DNA of 64,000 nucleotides, taken from positions 992,001-1,056,000 of the forward strand of contig NZ_OW968402.1 in the NCBI RefSeq assembly GCF_943169825.2, in the 5' to 3' direction. Below the pieces are notes generated by a model that was not told the DNA's origin, did no database searches, and was given only the letters and a program-made list of their open reading frames with translations. This document shows, piece by piece, positions 35,237-44,467 of the stretch. The translations under genes and the position numbers were made by a program. This DNA is from Varibaculum prostatecancerukia (GTDB taxonomy: Bacteria > Actinomycetota > Actinomycetes > Actinomycetales > Actinomycetaceae). Within the stretch, counting starts at the first letter, position 1. Each line of letters starts with the position of its first letter.

Positions 35237-35470
35237 TCAGATTTTTGGTGGGGGAGGAACTCGTTTCCCGGTAACCATCTTTTCTGCCGGTACTGTGACC
35301 GGGCCTTTGCGGGTCATAATAGTGACGCTAGCAGGGCTTACCGCTAATACTTCCCCCAGGGCGTCATAGAGACCATCGGCTTCCCGGCGACGTAACACTA
35401 CCCGTTCGCCTACTTTCCATGACAGCCACGGAAGACGCGGCGGCGGTTTCGGATTGCCTACAGACTTCAT
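35237..35470 (-). CDS. Small SH3-like protein beside fdxA
   Basis: A 77-residue basic protein, VGERVVLRRREADGLYDALGEVLAV then VTIMTRKGPVTVPAEKMVTG, predicted to be a small beta-barrel. By eye it matches the N-terminal SH3-like domain of actinobacterial GNAT acetyltransferases (Rv0428c type), which often sit next to fdxA. Here the acetyltransferase domain is absent and the gene ends right after KRVPPPPKI. It may be a natural stand-alone form or a remnant. It is divergent from fdxA with 37 bp between starts, so their promoters overlap. Confidence 0.6.
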   Translation of the reverse strand: MKSVGNPKPPPRLPWLSWKVGERVVLRRREADGLYDALGEVLAVSPASVTIMTRKGPVTVPAEKMVTGKRVPPPPKI

Positions 35471-35507
35471 AGTGAGATACTAGCAATATCAAGATCAAGG
35501 AGAATCT

Positions 35508-35834
35508 ATGACTTACGTAATCGCTGAACCCTGCGTAGATGTTAAGGATCGTGCCTGCGTCGATGAATGCCCTGTAGATTGCATCTACGAGGGTAAACGC
35601 ACGCTCTATATTCATCCTGAAGAATGCGTAGACTGTGGGGCTTGCGAACCGGTGTGCCCGGTTGAAGCTATCTTCTATGAAGATGACCTGCCCGAAGAAT
35701 GGGCGGACTACTATCGCGCCAACGTGGACTTCTTTGAACTTAAGGGTTTGGGATCTCCGGGGGGAGCCTCCAGCGTGGGGGCCACCGGCTATGATGATCC
35801 CATGATTGAAAAACTACCTCCCCGCGAAGAATAA
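35508..35834 (+). CDS. fdxA: Seven-iron ferredoxin FdxA
   Basis: Small electron carrier of 108 residues with one 3Fe-4S and one 4Fe-4S cluster. The first cluster motif is CVDVKDRACVDECPVDC and the second is CVDCGACEPVCPVEAI. The acidic C-terminal extension ending IEKLPPREE is typical of actinobacterial FdxA. AAGGAGAA precedes the ATG. It is followed after 76 bp by dapC, a gene order conserved across many actinobacteria. Its redox partner is not apparent in the window. Confidence 0.95.
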   Translation: MTYVIAEPCVDVKDRACVDECPVDCIYEGKRTLYIHPEECVDCGACEPVCPVEAIFYEDDLPEEWADYYRANVDFFELKGLGSPGGASSVGATGYDDPMIEKLPPREE

Positions 35835-35910
35835 TTTTCACCAAGTCCATTTCCGCTTAACTGGACGGAAACAACGGTAGCAGATGGTGTCGGTGCCTTA
35901 GGCTGAGAAC

Positions 35911-37071
35911 ATGAAAAACACCGATCTTCCGCGCCCGCTGAATTTACCAGTTTTCCCTTGGGACTTACTTGACCCTTATCGGGAAAAAGCGGCAGCAGTT
36001 TCGGGTGGAGCTGTAGATTTATCTATCGGCACTCCCGTCGATAGTTGCCCCCAAAGTGCGCAAAGCGCACTGGCAGCCGCCGCAAATAGTCCAGGCTATC
36101 CTACAGTTATCGGCAGCCCCCAGCTGCGCCGCGCGATTGTCAGCTGGGCGCGTAAGAGGGGAATTACCTGCCTGACCGAAGACTCTTGCCTGCCAACTGT
36201 GGGGTCTAAGGAACTGGTCGCTAACCTGGGGTGGCAGCTGGGGATAGGGGCTGGTGACAAAATTCTGTTCCCCGAAATTGCCTACCCTACCTACGATATT
36301 TGTGCCCGGCTTGCCGGTGCTCAAGGGATTCCGGTTTCCAATGACATTTCAACTTGGCCCCGCGATGCCGCGTTGGTGTGGATCAATACCCCTGCTAATC
36401 CCACCGGCTGGGTGGCGAGTAAGCATTGGTTGCGAGAAGTGGTTTCTTGGGCGCGGGAAGTAGGTGCCGTGGTAGCTAGCGACGAATGCTACGCCGAGCT
36501 CACCTATGGGGGATCTGATCCGGCGCCCTCATTACTGCAAGAGGACGTGTGTGGGGATAGCCCGGAAAATCTACTGTTGGTGTATTCAGTTTCTAAAGAA
36601 TCGAATTTGGCAGGTTACCGTGCCGCTTTTATAGCCGGCGATCCGCAGCTTATTCCAGCGCTGGTAGCAGTGCGCAAGCATAGCGGACAAATGATGCCCG
36701 CTCCAGTACAGTCCGCATTAACCCAAGTGCTTTCAGAACGCTCCCACGTGGGTGAACAAGTGGAGCGGTATGCTCGGCGGCGAAAAATTCTTGCGGCAGC
36801 GCTAGAAAATGCGGGTCTTAAGATTGCTAAAGAATGCCAAGCCGGTCTTTACCTTTGGGTTTTTGATCCTAAAGACCCTGCTGATGAGCAGAAAGTAAGC
36901 TTTGATAGCGGAGCCGATTGGCGTTTACTAGATAGATTTGCGCAGGTAGGACTGGTGGTAGCGCCGGAAAGCTTCTACAATTCTTCTCCCGGTTCGCACG
37001 TGCGAGTAGCGTTATGTGTCAGCGATCAGGAAATAAATAAAGCTGCCAATTATTTAGCGACATTTGCCTAA
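35911..37071 (+). CDS. dapC: Succinyldiaminopimelate transaminase
   Basis: PLP aminotransferase (class I/II) of 386 residues, predicted to form N-succinyl-LL-2,6-diaminopimelate precursor in lysine and peptidoglycan synthesis. Visible motifs are GTPVDSCPQSAQ, the substrate-binding INTPANPTGWV, SDECYAELTY and the PLP-lysine segment YSVSKESNLAGYR. The start LPVFPWDLLDPYREKA is characteristic of actinobacterial DapC, as is position right after fdxA. Other class I transaminase roles are possible on sequence alone, but context makes DapC the best call. Confidence 0.9.
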   Translation: MKNTDLPRPLNLPVFPWDLLDPYREKAAAVSGGAVDLSIGTPVDSCPQSAQSALAAAANSPGYPTVIGSPQLRRAIVSWARKRGITCLTEDSCLPTVGSKELVANLGWQLGIGAGDKILFPEIAYPTYDICARLAGAQGIPVSNDISTWPRDAALVWINTPANPTGWVASKHWLREVVSWAREVGAVVASDECYAELTYGGSDPAPSLLQEDVCGDSPENLLLVYSVSKESNLAGYRAAFIAGDPQLIPALVAVRKHSGQMMPAPVQSALTQVLSERSHVGEQVERYARRRKILAAALENAGLKIAKECQAGLYLWVFDPKDPADEQKVSFDSGADWRLLDRFAQVGLVVAPESFYNSSPGSHVRVALCVSDQEINKAANYLATFA

Positions 37072-37176
37072 GAATGGTGAAGTCTTTAAGAAACTGTTAT
37101 AGTCTTGAGGGTAATAAGTCCTACATATCAAAAACGGGATGGCTTCAAGTCACCCCCTTTCGGGAAGGTCGTCGAA

Positions 37177-38517
37177 ATGGCTGAGAATCTCCAAAACACC
37201 CAAGCACCAGATAGTTTCGGCCGCCAACCGGGTGTGCTGCAAGTTGACGGTAAAACTATTGAATTTCCGCCCGTGCAGGCAACCTGCGGTGACCAAGGTA
37301 TTGATGTTTCTAAACTCCGTAATCAAACCGGATTGGTGGCGCTAGATCCTGGTTTTTCCACCACTGCCTCTTGTACTTCTAAAGTAACCTTCATTGATGG
37401 CGGCAAAGGGATTTTGCGCTATCGCGGTTACCCGATTGATCAGCTGGCTAACCACTCCAGTTTCCTGGAAGTTGCTTATTTGCTGATCAGGGGAGAATTG
37501 CCTACGCCTTCGCAATTGGACGAGTTCGTGCGGCGAGTAAAGCGGCAACGCCTGTTGCACGAAGACTTCCGAGCATTCTTTACTGCCTTCCCCTCCGATG
37601 GTCACCCCATGGCTATTTTGCAGGGTGGCATCGCTGGGATGGCTACCTATTACGAGGATACTTTCGCCGATGTACATGACCCCGAGTTGCAAGATATTCA
37701 GGCGGTGCAGCTGCTGGCGAAAGTACCAACCATGATTTCCTATATCGCTAAACGGGCTGCCGGCCTGCCGCTGCTGTACCCGGATAACGAGCGCTCCTAT
37801 GTAGAGGACTTTATTCGCTTGACCTTCGGTTTACCCTACCAGTCCTACGATATTGATCCCGCAATTGTGCGCGCCCTGGAAGTGTTGTTCATCTTGCATG
37901 CTGACCACGAACAAAACTGTTCTACCTCCACAGTTCGCTTAGTGGGATCCTCTAACGCCAATATGTATGCTTCGATTGCCTCTGGCGTAGGAGCGCTATC
38001 GGGGCCGCTGCACGGGGGCGCTAACGAGGCAGTGCTGCGGATGCTGATCAATATTCGCGACACCAATATGTCGATTAAGGATTTCGTGAATAAGGTCAAG
38101 AATAAGGAAAAAGGCGTTAAGCTGATGGGCTTCGGCCACCGCGTCTACAAGAACTATGACCCCCGTGCTGCGATTGTGCGGGAACAAGCTCACAACGTCC
38201 TTGATCGCATGGGCAAGAACAACGATTTGTTTGATCTAGCCATGGAGCTAGAGCAGGTGGCGCTGTCTGATGATTACTTCATTGAACGCAAGCTTTATCC
38301 GAACGTTGACTTCTACACCGGTCTGATCTATTCGGCGATGGGTTTCCCCACCAAGATGTTCACCCCGCTATTCGCGCTCGGGCGCCTGCCCGGCTGGATT
38401 TCTCAATACATCGAAATGCTTCATGACCCCATGACCCGTATCGGTCGTCCCCGTCAGGTTTACCAAGGTGCTCCCCAGCGTGACTATGTCCCGCTGCGGA
38501 TGCGGGAAGCAAAATAG
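37177..38517 (+). CDS. gltA: Citrate synthase
   Basis: Condenses oxaloacetate and acetyl-CoA in the first TCA-cycle step. The 446-residue protein has the catalytic His regions LHGGANEAVLRML and MGFGHRVYKNYDPRA and the catalytic Asp in YPNVDFYTG. The N-terminal beta domain (FSTTASCTSKVTFIDGG, RYRGYPIDQLA) fits the type II, hexameric, NADH-regulated class. GGGAAGG at 37162-37168 sits eight bases before ATG 37177; the reading can be extended to 37105 but without such a site. TATAGT near 37099 may be its -10 box. Confidence 0.96.
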   Translation: MAENLQNTQAPDSFGRQPGVLQVDGKTIEFPPVQATCGDQGIDVSKLRNQTGLVALDPGFSTTASCTSKVTFIDGGKGILRYRGYPIDQLANHSSFLEVAYLLIRGELPTPSQLDEFVRRVKRQRLLHEDFRAFFTAFPSDGHPMAILQGGIAGMATYYEDTFADVHDPELQDIQAVQLLAKVPTMISYIAKRAAGLPLLYPDNERSYVEDFIRLTFGLPYQSYDIDPAIVRALEVLFILHADHEQNCSTSTVRLVGSSNANMYASIASGVGALSGPLHGGANEAVLRMLINIRDTNMSIKDFVNKVKNKEKGVKLMGFGHRVYKNYDPRAAIVREQAHNVLDRMGKNNDLFDLAMELEQVALSDDYFIERKLYPNVDFYTGLIYSAMGFPTKMFTPLFALGRLPGWISQYIEMLHDPMTRIGRPRQVYQGAPQRDYVPLRMREAK

Positions 38518-38538
38518 TTATCCCCACTAGCTAGGATG

Positions 38539-38573
38539 CGGGTGAGGTCGCTCGGCGGCCTCACCCGTTCTAT
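38539..38573 (+). terminator. Terminator after gltA
   Basis: CGGGTGAGG (38539-38547) pairs with CCTCACCCG (38559-38567), loop 11 nt, followed by TTCTATTT. Confidence 0.75.
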
Positions 38574-38628
38574 TTGCACGCACTATGCTAGGTTATGGAC
38601 AGATGTTTTCCAGCAAGAAGGGGGAAGG

Positions 38629-39297
38629 ATGCAGGACGTTCAGGAAAGTTTATCTGCAGGTGAACTAACCTTTAACACCGATCCGCTTTCTCCGCCTCCA
38701 GCTATGCGCTCCGGGCGTATACCTCGCCTTTCTAGCCTGTGGATTATTTTATTTTCGCTGTTGGGATTGCTAGCTTCTCTAGAACTTTGGCGCACCGAAA
38801 TGCTTCACCGCGCCCAGCCGGGACGCGGCTTAGGTTGTTCGCTAAACAACGTGGTCGATTGTCGCGGAGCTATGGAATCTGCAGCCGGTCACCTGCTTTT
38901 CGGGATTCCCAATTCGATTTTTGGCATGCTGGCGTTTGCGGCTCTCTTAGCGGCAGGTATCTATCTAATAGCTGGGGGGCGGGTGCCGAAATGGGGACTG
39001 TTTCTCTTTATCATCGGAACCAGCGCCGGGCTAGTAGCAGTGATTTTCTTCTTGGCAACCTCGGTATTCCAACTACATTCTCTATGTCCCTACTGTTTCT
39101 TGACCTGGGTGGCCACGATTTTCTTAGCCTGGCTATCCTATGCGCTTTGGGTGCGAGCAGCGGCTACGCCCCTTCGCCCGCTAGGCGGGGCGCGGCGCGT
39201 TCTGGTGGGCTATTGGTGGCTGGGCGCCATCTTGAGCGTTGCAGTTATCGTAGCGGTGCTATTTACAGTTTTCGGGTTAGAGATTTTCCGCCTGTAA
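38629..39297 (+). CDS. Vitamin K epoxide reductase family protein (VKOR)
   Basis: Membrane quinone-linked thiol oxidase, 222 residues, expected to re-oxidise a DsbA-like protein in the envelope. Four or five spans are visible. The outer cysteine pair lies in GCSLNNVVDCRGAM, and the active CxxC next to quinone is SLCPYCFLTW. The conserved Ser/Asn site appears as FGIPNSIFGM. AAGGGGGAAGG precedes the ATG at 38629; a longer frame from 38536 runs through the gltA terminator and is rejected. No DsbA partner is in the window. It is followed closely by the dtxR-like locus. Confidence 0.92.
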   Translation: MQDVQESLSAGELTFNTDPLSPPPAMRSGRIPRLSSLWIILFSLLGLLASLELWRTEMLHRAQPGRGLGCSLNNVVDCRGAMESAAGHLLFGIPNSIFGMLAFAALLAAGIYLIAGGRVPKWGLFLFIIGTSAGLVAVIFFLATSVFQLHSLCPYCFLTWVATIFLAWLSYALWVRAAATPLRPLGGARRVLVGYWWLGAILSVAVIVAVLFTVFGLEIFRL

Positions 39298-39313
39298 CTT
39301 TAGAGGTAACGCG

Positions 39314-40009
39314 ATGAACAGGAAAACCATGGGCGAACCAGCAGACCCTGAAGGAGCCACCTCTCGGGTAGTACAAGACTATTTAAAGCACCTTCTGGGA
39401 GCTACCGAATGGGGAGGAAGTACCCTTTCAGTATCGGGACTGGCGCAAAGAATGGGGGTAGCGGTCTCCACCGCCTCTGAGAATGTGCGGCGTCTGGACA
39501 AGTTAGGGCTGATTACCCACGTTCCTTACCGGGGGATCACTCTGACTGCAGAGGGTAAAAAGTTAGCTTTGAAGATGGTGCGCAAGCATCGCATCCTCGA
39601 GACCTATCTGCATCAATAATTGGGGTATCCGTGGGATCAGGTTCATGTCGAGGCCGATGTTTTAGAGCACGCGGCCTCCGATAAGTTGATTGCGGCTATG
39701 GACCAGGCGCTGGGGACTCCGAAGGTTGATCCTCATGGAGACCCGATTCCCACCGCGGATGGCCATCTTCCGAAAGTTTCCACCTTGCCCCTAGCTGAAG
39801 CTCCGATAAATACTCTCGCCACCGTGGCACGAATAAAAGACTCCAATGCCCAGCTGTTGCGCTTCTTAGAATCGGTAGGAATTGTACCTGGCTGCTCCCT
39901 ATCGCCTTTAGAAAAAATCCCTGAAGCCGGAATTATGCGGATAGAGGTAGACGGGCGAGAAATTACCCTGGGTAAACCGGCAGTCGCCGCGATCTGGGTA
40001 ACTGCCTAA
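39314..40009 (+). pseudogene. DtxR/MntR-family metalloregulator interrupted by an in-frame TAA
   Basis: The frame encodes a full DtxR-family protein of about 231 residues but contains TAA at 39617-39619. Before it is the winged helix (VSGLAQRMGVAVSTASENVRRL, then RKHRILETYLHQ). After it the dimerization and metal region continues in the same frame (LGYPWDQVHVEADVLEHAASD, DPHGDPIPTADG) and the FeoA/SH3-like domain to 40009. EADVLEH lacks the cysteine found in iron-type DtxR/IdeR, so the metal would be manganese-like. The stop is followed at once by TTG, so reinitiation could make a separate C-terminal piece. A point nonsense mutation in a once-working gene is the simplest reading; sequencing error and readthrough are alternatives. 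Confidence 0.85.
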
Positions 40010-40052
40010 CGCGGGCAAGGTAATAACTGCTGATTACGGTAGGTACCGGCTC

Positions 40053-43000
40053 CTAGTTGCCAGTAATTTTGAGGGTAGAGCCCTGTCCCTTAGTGGCAAT
40101 CACCTCAATCTGGTCAGAAATTTCGCCACGCAGTGAAGCCACGTGGCTAATTAACCCTACGGTTCTGCCCGAGGCTGAGGTTTTCTTCAAAGCCTGCATA
40201 ACCTCCGCCCGTTTAGTGTCATCAAGAGTGCCAAAGCCCTCATCAATAAACATAGAAGAGATCTCGACCCCGCCCGCCTCGGCGGTTACCACTTCTGATA
40301 ATCCCAAGGCTAAAGACAAGGAACAATAAAATAGTTCCCCGCCAGAAAGCGCAGAAATCTCCCGAGTTTTGTCGGAAAATTTATCGGTGACGGCTAAAGA
40401 TAAAGCCTGATTACGACGACGGGAAGACTCGGTATCGGTGCGAGAAAGCTGGTAGCGCCCTCCGGAAATACCCGTTAGATAAGGATTTGCAGCATTTAGC
40501 ACTTCTTCGAAGCGATCGAGCAATACCCAGGTAGCCAGAGGCGCTCTTAGCGCGGACCCTTCTTCGCCTTTCGCCAAATTAGCGAATGTAATCAGCATGG
40601 AGGTGTCCCGGATGGACTCCAAATACCGGGCGGTCTCTGCCTGCAGGTCACTTACGGTCATCTCCACTGTTTTTAGCTGCTCTTTAACCTTGGCTAGCTT
40701 CTCTTGCTTCTTTTGGAAAATCTCTGCTTCCTCGTTCGCCTTGGTCTCTAAAGCTTCTAAATCCGGCAGTACAAAGTCCGCTTGTTTTACCTTCTGAATC
40801 CGGTCGGACTGCAGCTTTACCTGGTTGGCTTTAAACGCATCCTCCCAGGTTTGTACCTCGCGCTTTAGTTCTTGGTATTTCTCATCTTCCAAGAGGGCGC
40901 TCTGTACTGCCGAGGCATCGGGAAACTGTTGTTCCCGTAAGGACTGCTCTAAACGGGTTTGCGCTTGTGCCAAGTTGCTCAAGGCATCTTTGGTCTCTCG
41001 CAGCGCTTTTATCAAAGAAGAAAGTTTTTCTTGCTCCCGTTTGAGGGTTTGTTGGCGAGCCACCAGGTCGTTAGATTCTCCCGAAGCAGCAATCGCCGCT
41101 TTTATCTCCCGGATCTGCTCCAGCGCAGTGGTGACCTTATTTTTTTCAAGTTTCGCAGCATTAGCCGACTTTTGGATCGCGTCCCGATACTTTTGAGCCT
41201 GCTTTTCTAACTCTGCTAGCCGCTTTCGTAGTTTCTTTAGTTTTTCAGCCTGTTCCTGCAAGTAGGCAACCCGGCGATCAATGCTGTGCGCATTTCCCGG
41301 ATACTTTTCCCGTAGCTGCTTGATTTCGCCCCGTAGCCGATTCCGCTCATTTGTTACCTGCTCCTGTTTTTCCTTCAAAGTGGTCTTTGCGCTGGTGAGC
41401 TGGTTTCTGAGTTTGGTCAGCTGACTGAGAGAATGCTTGCCACTAGCGGTGCCGTGAGCCGGATGGGGATGGGTGGGTGATCCACAAACCGGGCAGGGTT
41501 CCTCCGCTTGCAGGCGGTCAGCTAAAAGAATCGAAGAGTCCACGAAAAACTCGCGCTCGTATTCGGCGGCTGCTGCCTGTGCCTTCGTCACCTTTTTCTC
41601 TAAGGCCGGAAGTTTACTTGTCTCGTCCTGAAAACGCTGGAAATCCTGCAAGAAATGTTGGCGTTCCCCCTCATATTTACGCAACTCCAGTTGTTTTTGT
41701 CGCGCCTGCTCTAAATGGAGTTGTTCCTTTTCTAGGCATGCCTGCTGCCTTAGCAGCGCCCTAAGATTCGGCAGTAACTGTGTAAACTCTTTTGCGGCTT
41801 GGGCAGCAGCTTTGGAATGTTCGACATACCCCTGGCGGGCTTTTTTGGCCTCATTTTCCAGGCTCTCGAGTTTTTTCTGCCGCTCGATTAGAGGAGCCAG
41901 TGCCCCCAGGTCATTATCGTTTTTCCGCTGTTGCCCGGTTATCTTTTCTTCTAGGTCAGCTAACCCGCTGGTATCGGCTGGCGGCTGGCAAGTGGTAAAA
42001 GGTGCGGGAGCAGCTTGTAAATTTTTTGACAGCCGCTCCTGGGTTTTAACCAATTTCTCTTGGTACTGCTGTTTTGCTTTTATTTCCGTATGCACTCGGG
42101 TAGCGCGTTCATGAAGCGCTATTTTTTCGCGATGGCTTTTTACCTGATCCTGGCGTTCTCGAAGCTGTTTTTCTGCGGCTAACAGGCGAGTTAGTTCCTG
42201 GAAGTCTTGGGTTAAAGTCTTTGCCTTTTCCTTTTTTTCCAAGGCGGCCTGATATTTTTCTCGAGCCGCGTCTACTTGCTGAGTATGTTCTGCTATCCAC
42301 TCGCTAGAGTGCGCGGAAGGCAACAGATAGTAAGGTTCCCAAGATTTGATCAAATCTTCATCTAAAACTTCTGGTAAAGAGGCTTGGGTATCGCGTAAAG
42401 TTTCTAACTCGCTGCGGGAACTAGCAACCGACTTCGCCAAGTTACTCCAGTTCTCGGTAAACAGCTTAAGCTGGCTGATAATTGTCCGTGACTCTGTTTT
42501 GGCGCTAGTTTGTGCCTGGTGGGCGCGGTCGATGAATTCTTTTTGCATCCGCTCGAAAATCTGGGTGCCAAAAATCTGTTGCAAAATCTCTTGCCGTTCA
42601 TCCGAGGACGCCCGCAAAAAGCGGGAGAATGCTCCTTGCGGCAAAATCACGGTTTGCAAGAACTGCGACTTCGTCAACGGGAGGATTCTGGAAACTAGCT
42701 CCTCATTGACAGTTCTAGGTTGGGAGGCAATCGCGTCCCCGGGATCTACATCTTCACTGCTGAGACGCCAGAGACTTGCCTGCGCCGGTTGGGAGGTAGT
42801 ACCTGAACCGCGCCGTTTGGGGCGATCATATGTCGGGGTGCGCCAAACTCGATAAAGTTGTCCGCGTGCCTCGAAATCTAGTTGCACCCAGCTAACTTGA
42901 TTATCTCCGGCATAGTCGGAGCGTAGACGGCTTTTCGAAGAGTTAGATTCCAGGGCTACGTCGTTATAGAGGGCGAAAACAATCGCATCCAGAATCGTAG

Positions 43001-43127
43001 ATTTCCCGGAACCAGTGGGGCCATGAATCAAAAACACCCCGGAGCCGGTACCGAGTTTGGTGAAATCAATAGTTTCTTTGCCCCCAAAAGACCCCACGGC
43101 CTCAAAGCTGAGTTTTAAAATCCGCAT
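40053..43127 (-). CDS. sbcC: SbcC nuclease subunit (SMC-like ATPase)
   Basis: ATPase and tether subunit of the SbcCD (Mre11-Rad50-like) nuclease that opens hairpins and processes double-strand ends. The 1,024-residue protein starts with Walker A HGPTGSGKSTILDAIVFAL. Two long coiled coils flank the zinc hook CPVCGSPTHPHPA near residue 545. The C-terminus holds the signature LSGGELFYCSLSLALGLS and Walker B MFIDEGFGTLD. Its ATG directly abuts the sbcD TAG, so they are coupled. It is relevant that long palindromes, a substrate of this enzyme, occur in this window. Confidence 0.95.
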   Translation of the reverse strand: MRILKLSFEAVGSFGGKETIDFTKLGTGSGVFLIHGPTGSGKSTILDAIVFALYNDVALESNSSKSRLRSDYAGDNQVSWVQLDFEARGQLYRVWRTPTYDRPKRRGSGTTSQPAQASLWRLSSEDVDPGDAIASQPRTVNEELVSRILPLTKSQFLQTVILPQGAFSRFLRASSDERQEILQQIFGTQIFERMQKEFIDRAHQAQTSAKTESRTIISQLKLFTENWSNLAKSVASSRSELETLRDTQASLPEVLDEDLIKSWEPYYLLPSAHSSEWIAEHTQQVDAAREKYQAALEKKEKAKTLTQDFQELTRLLAAEKQLRERQDQVKSHREKIALHERATRVHTEIKAKQQYQEKLVKTQERLSKNLQAAPAPFTTCQPPADTSGLADLEEKITGQQRKNDNDLGALAPLIERQKKLESLENEAKKARQGYVEHSKAAAQAAKEFTQLLPNLRALLRQQACLEKEQLHLEQARQKQLELRKYEGERQHFLQDFQRFQDETSKLPALEKKVTKAQAAAAEYEREFFVDSSILLADRLQAEEPCPVCGSPTHPHPAHGTASGKHSLSQLTKLRNQLTSAKTTLKEKQEQVTNERNRLRGEIKQLREKYPGNAHSIDRRVAYLQEQAEKLKKLRKRLAELEKQAQKYRDAIQKSANAAKLEKNKVTTALEQIREIKAAIAASGESNDLVARQQTLKREQEKLSSLIKALRETKDALSNLAQAQTRLEQSLREQQFPDASAVQSALLEDEKYQELKREVQTWEDAFKANQVKLQSDRIQKVKQADFVLPDLEALETKANEEAEIFQKKQEKLAKVKEQLKTVEMTVSDLQAETARYLESIRDTSMLITFANLAKGEEGSALRAPLATWVLLDRFEEVLNAANPYLTGISGGRYQLSRTDTESSRRRNQALSLAVTDKFSDKTREISALSGGELFYCSLSLALGLSEVVTAEAGGVEISSMFIDEGFGTLDDTKRAEVMQALKKTSASGRTVGLISHVASLRGEISDQIEVIATKGQGSTLKITGN

Positions 43128-44378
43128 CTAACTCTCCTCGCGAACCTGTTCGTAAACCTGCTCTACCAGCTGGTTTTCCTCTTCATCTAGCTCCTTGCCT
43201 AGGCGGGCTTGGCAAAAGAAATCTTTGGCAAGTGCGTCGGGGCGAAAACGATTGATTCGCAGCGCCTGGCGTTGATCCTCCATGCTGGTGGTGGTGACCT
43301 CATGCAAGAACGATAAGGCTTTCGGGAAACGCTGCTTTAACTTGGAGACCATAAAATTGGGGCGCTCTAGGTCGGTTACCGTTATTTCCAGCCAATATCG
43401 GGCGTATTCCTGGTAGGAGGGACTAGACATTAAGTTTTCAAAAGAATCCTTAATGCGTCCTACAGGCCGGTAAACCGGGGTGGGTATTAGCTGGAGATCC
43501 ATATCCGGGGCGGCAGTATCTAAAAGCACCAAAGATTTGGGAGTATGGCATTCCGAAAATGAGAAAGTTATTGGGGATCCACTATAGCGTCCTGAAGACT
43601 GCTTAGTATGTAGTTTTTGCGGCACGTGTAAATGACCCAGCGCCAAATAATCTGGAGCCGGCAAATCGGGGGAAGCTGCAGGTTCGGTTTCCCCATATTT
43701 TTCAAAAACTTGGAGGGGAACAGATTGCACCGTACCGACGGTGATATCCCGTTCGCTATCACTGGCAGCACCCCCGACTGCGAAAGCGTGGGCCATTACT
43801 ATAGTGCGGTTGACTGCAGGTAACAGGCGCTGGGCTTTGCCGACCCGGCGCATAGCCGCCGCTACCACTGCTTCATGAGAACGGGGTAGGCAAGGAAGTG
43901 AATCTTCATCCGAATCGTCCACTGCCGATTCTTGGTTTTCGTCAGGTAGCGGTCCGTCATAAAGACTGGTGCGCACCATATCGGGGTTGAGATAGGGCAG
44001 CCCCCAAACCCGCACGGTTTCGCCGGCTGCCGAGATCTCTACTGGAGAGGAAATGTCGGTTAGAGAAGTGCGTAAATGCAGGTTGCCGCGCACATAGGGG
44101 GCTAAAAATCCCAGTCTTTCTGCGGAATCATGATTGCCGGGGGTTAAAATCACTGCGGTTAGCTCAGTTAGTTCCGCGAGCGCCTGGGAAACGATTTCTA
44201 AAGATTCCAGCGAGGGAATTGCGCGATCGAAAACATCCCCAGAAACCATTACTGCTTGGATGTTTTCCTCACGAACCAGCTGGGTGAGAAAGGCGAAAAA
44301 TTGGCGATGAGCCGCAGATAAATCTTCCCCATAGAGAGTGCGTCCCACATGCCAGTCGGAGGTGTGGATTAACTTCAT
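43128..44378 (-). CDS. sbcD: SbcD nuclease subunit (Mre11-like)
   Basis: Metallophosphoesterase nuclease of 416 residues. Metal-binding motifs are all visible: HTSDWHVGRTLYG, VSGDVFDRA, LTPGNHDS, and the later MAHAF and ALGHLHVPQ. The C-terminal capping region is normal. It is the first gene of the sbcDC operon, with zero spacing to sbcC, and is divergent from aroD. It acts with SbcC on hairpin or blocked DNA ends. Confidence 0.95.
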   Translation of the reverse strand: MKLIHTSDWHVGRTLYGEDLSAAHRQFFAFLTQLVREENIQAVMVSGDVFDRAIPSLESLEIVSQALAELTELTAVILTPGNHDSAERLGFLAPYVRGNLHLRTSLTDISSPVEISAAGETVRVWGLPYLNPDMVRTSLYDGPLPDENQESAVDDSDEDSLPCLPRSHEAVVAAAMRRVGKAQRLLPAVNRTIVMAHAFAVGGAASDSERDITVGTVQSVPLQVFEKYGETEPAASPDLPAPDYLALGHLHVPQKLHTKQSSGRYSGSPITFSFSECHTPKSLVLLDTAAPDMDLQLIPTPVYRPVGRIKDSFENLMSSPSYQEYARYWLEITVTDLERPNFMVSKLKQRFPKALSFLHEVTTTSMEDQRQALRINRFRPDALAKDFFCQARLGKELDEEENQLVEQVYEQVREES

Positions 44379-44467
44379 ACAATCTATTTTACTTATTTAC
44401 CGGCTGGGCACCGGAGCTTTAAGGTGCGATATGTTTAAAGATAGCAATACTTCCAGGAGGCGAAGGG

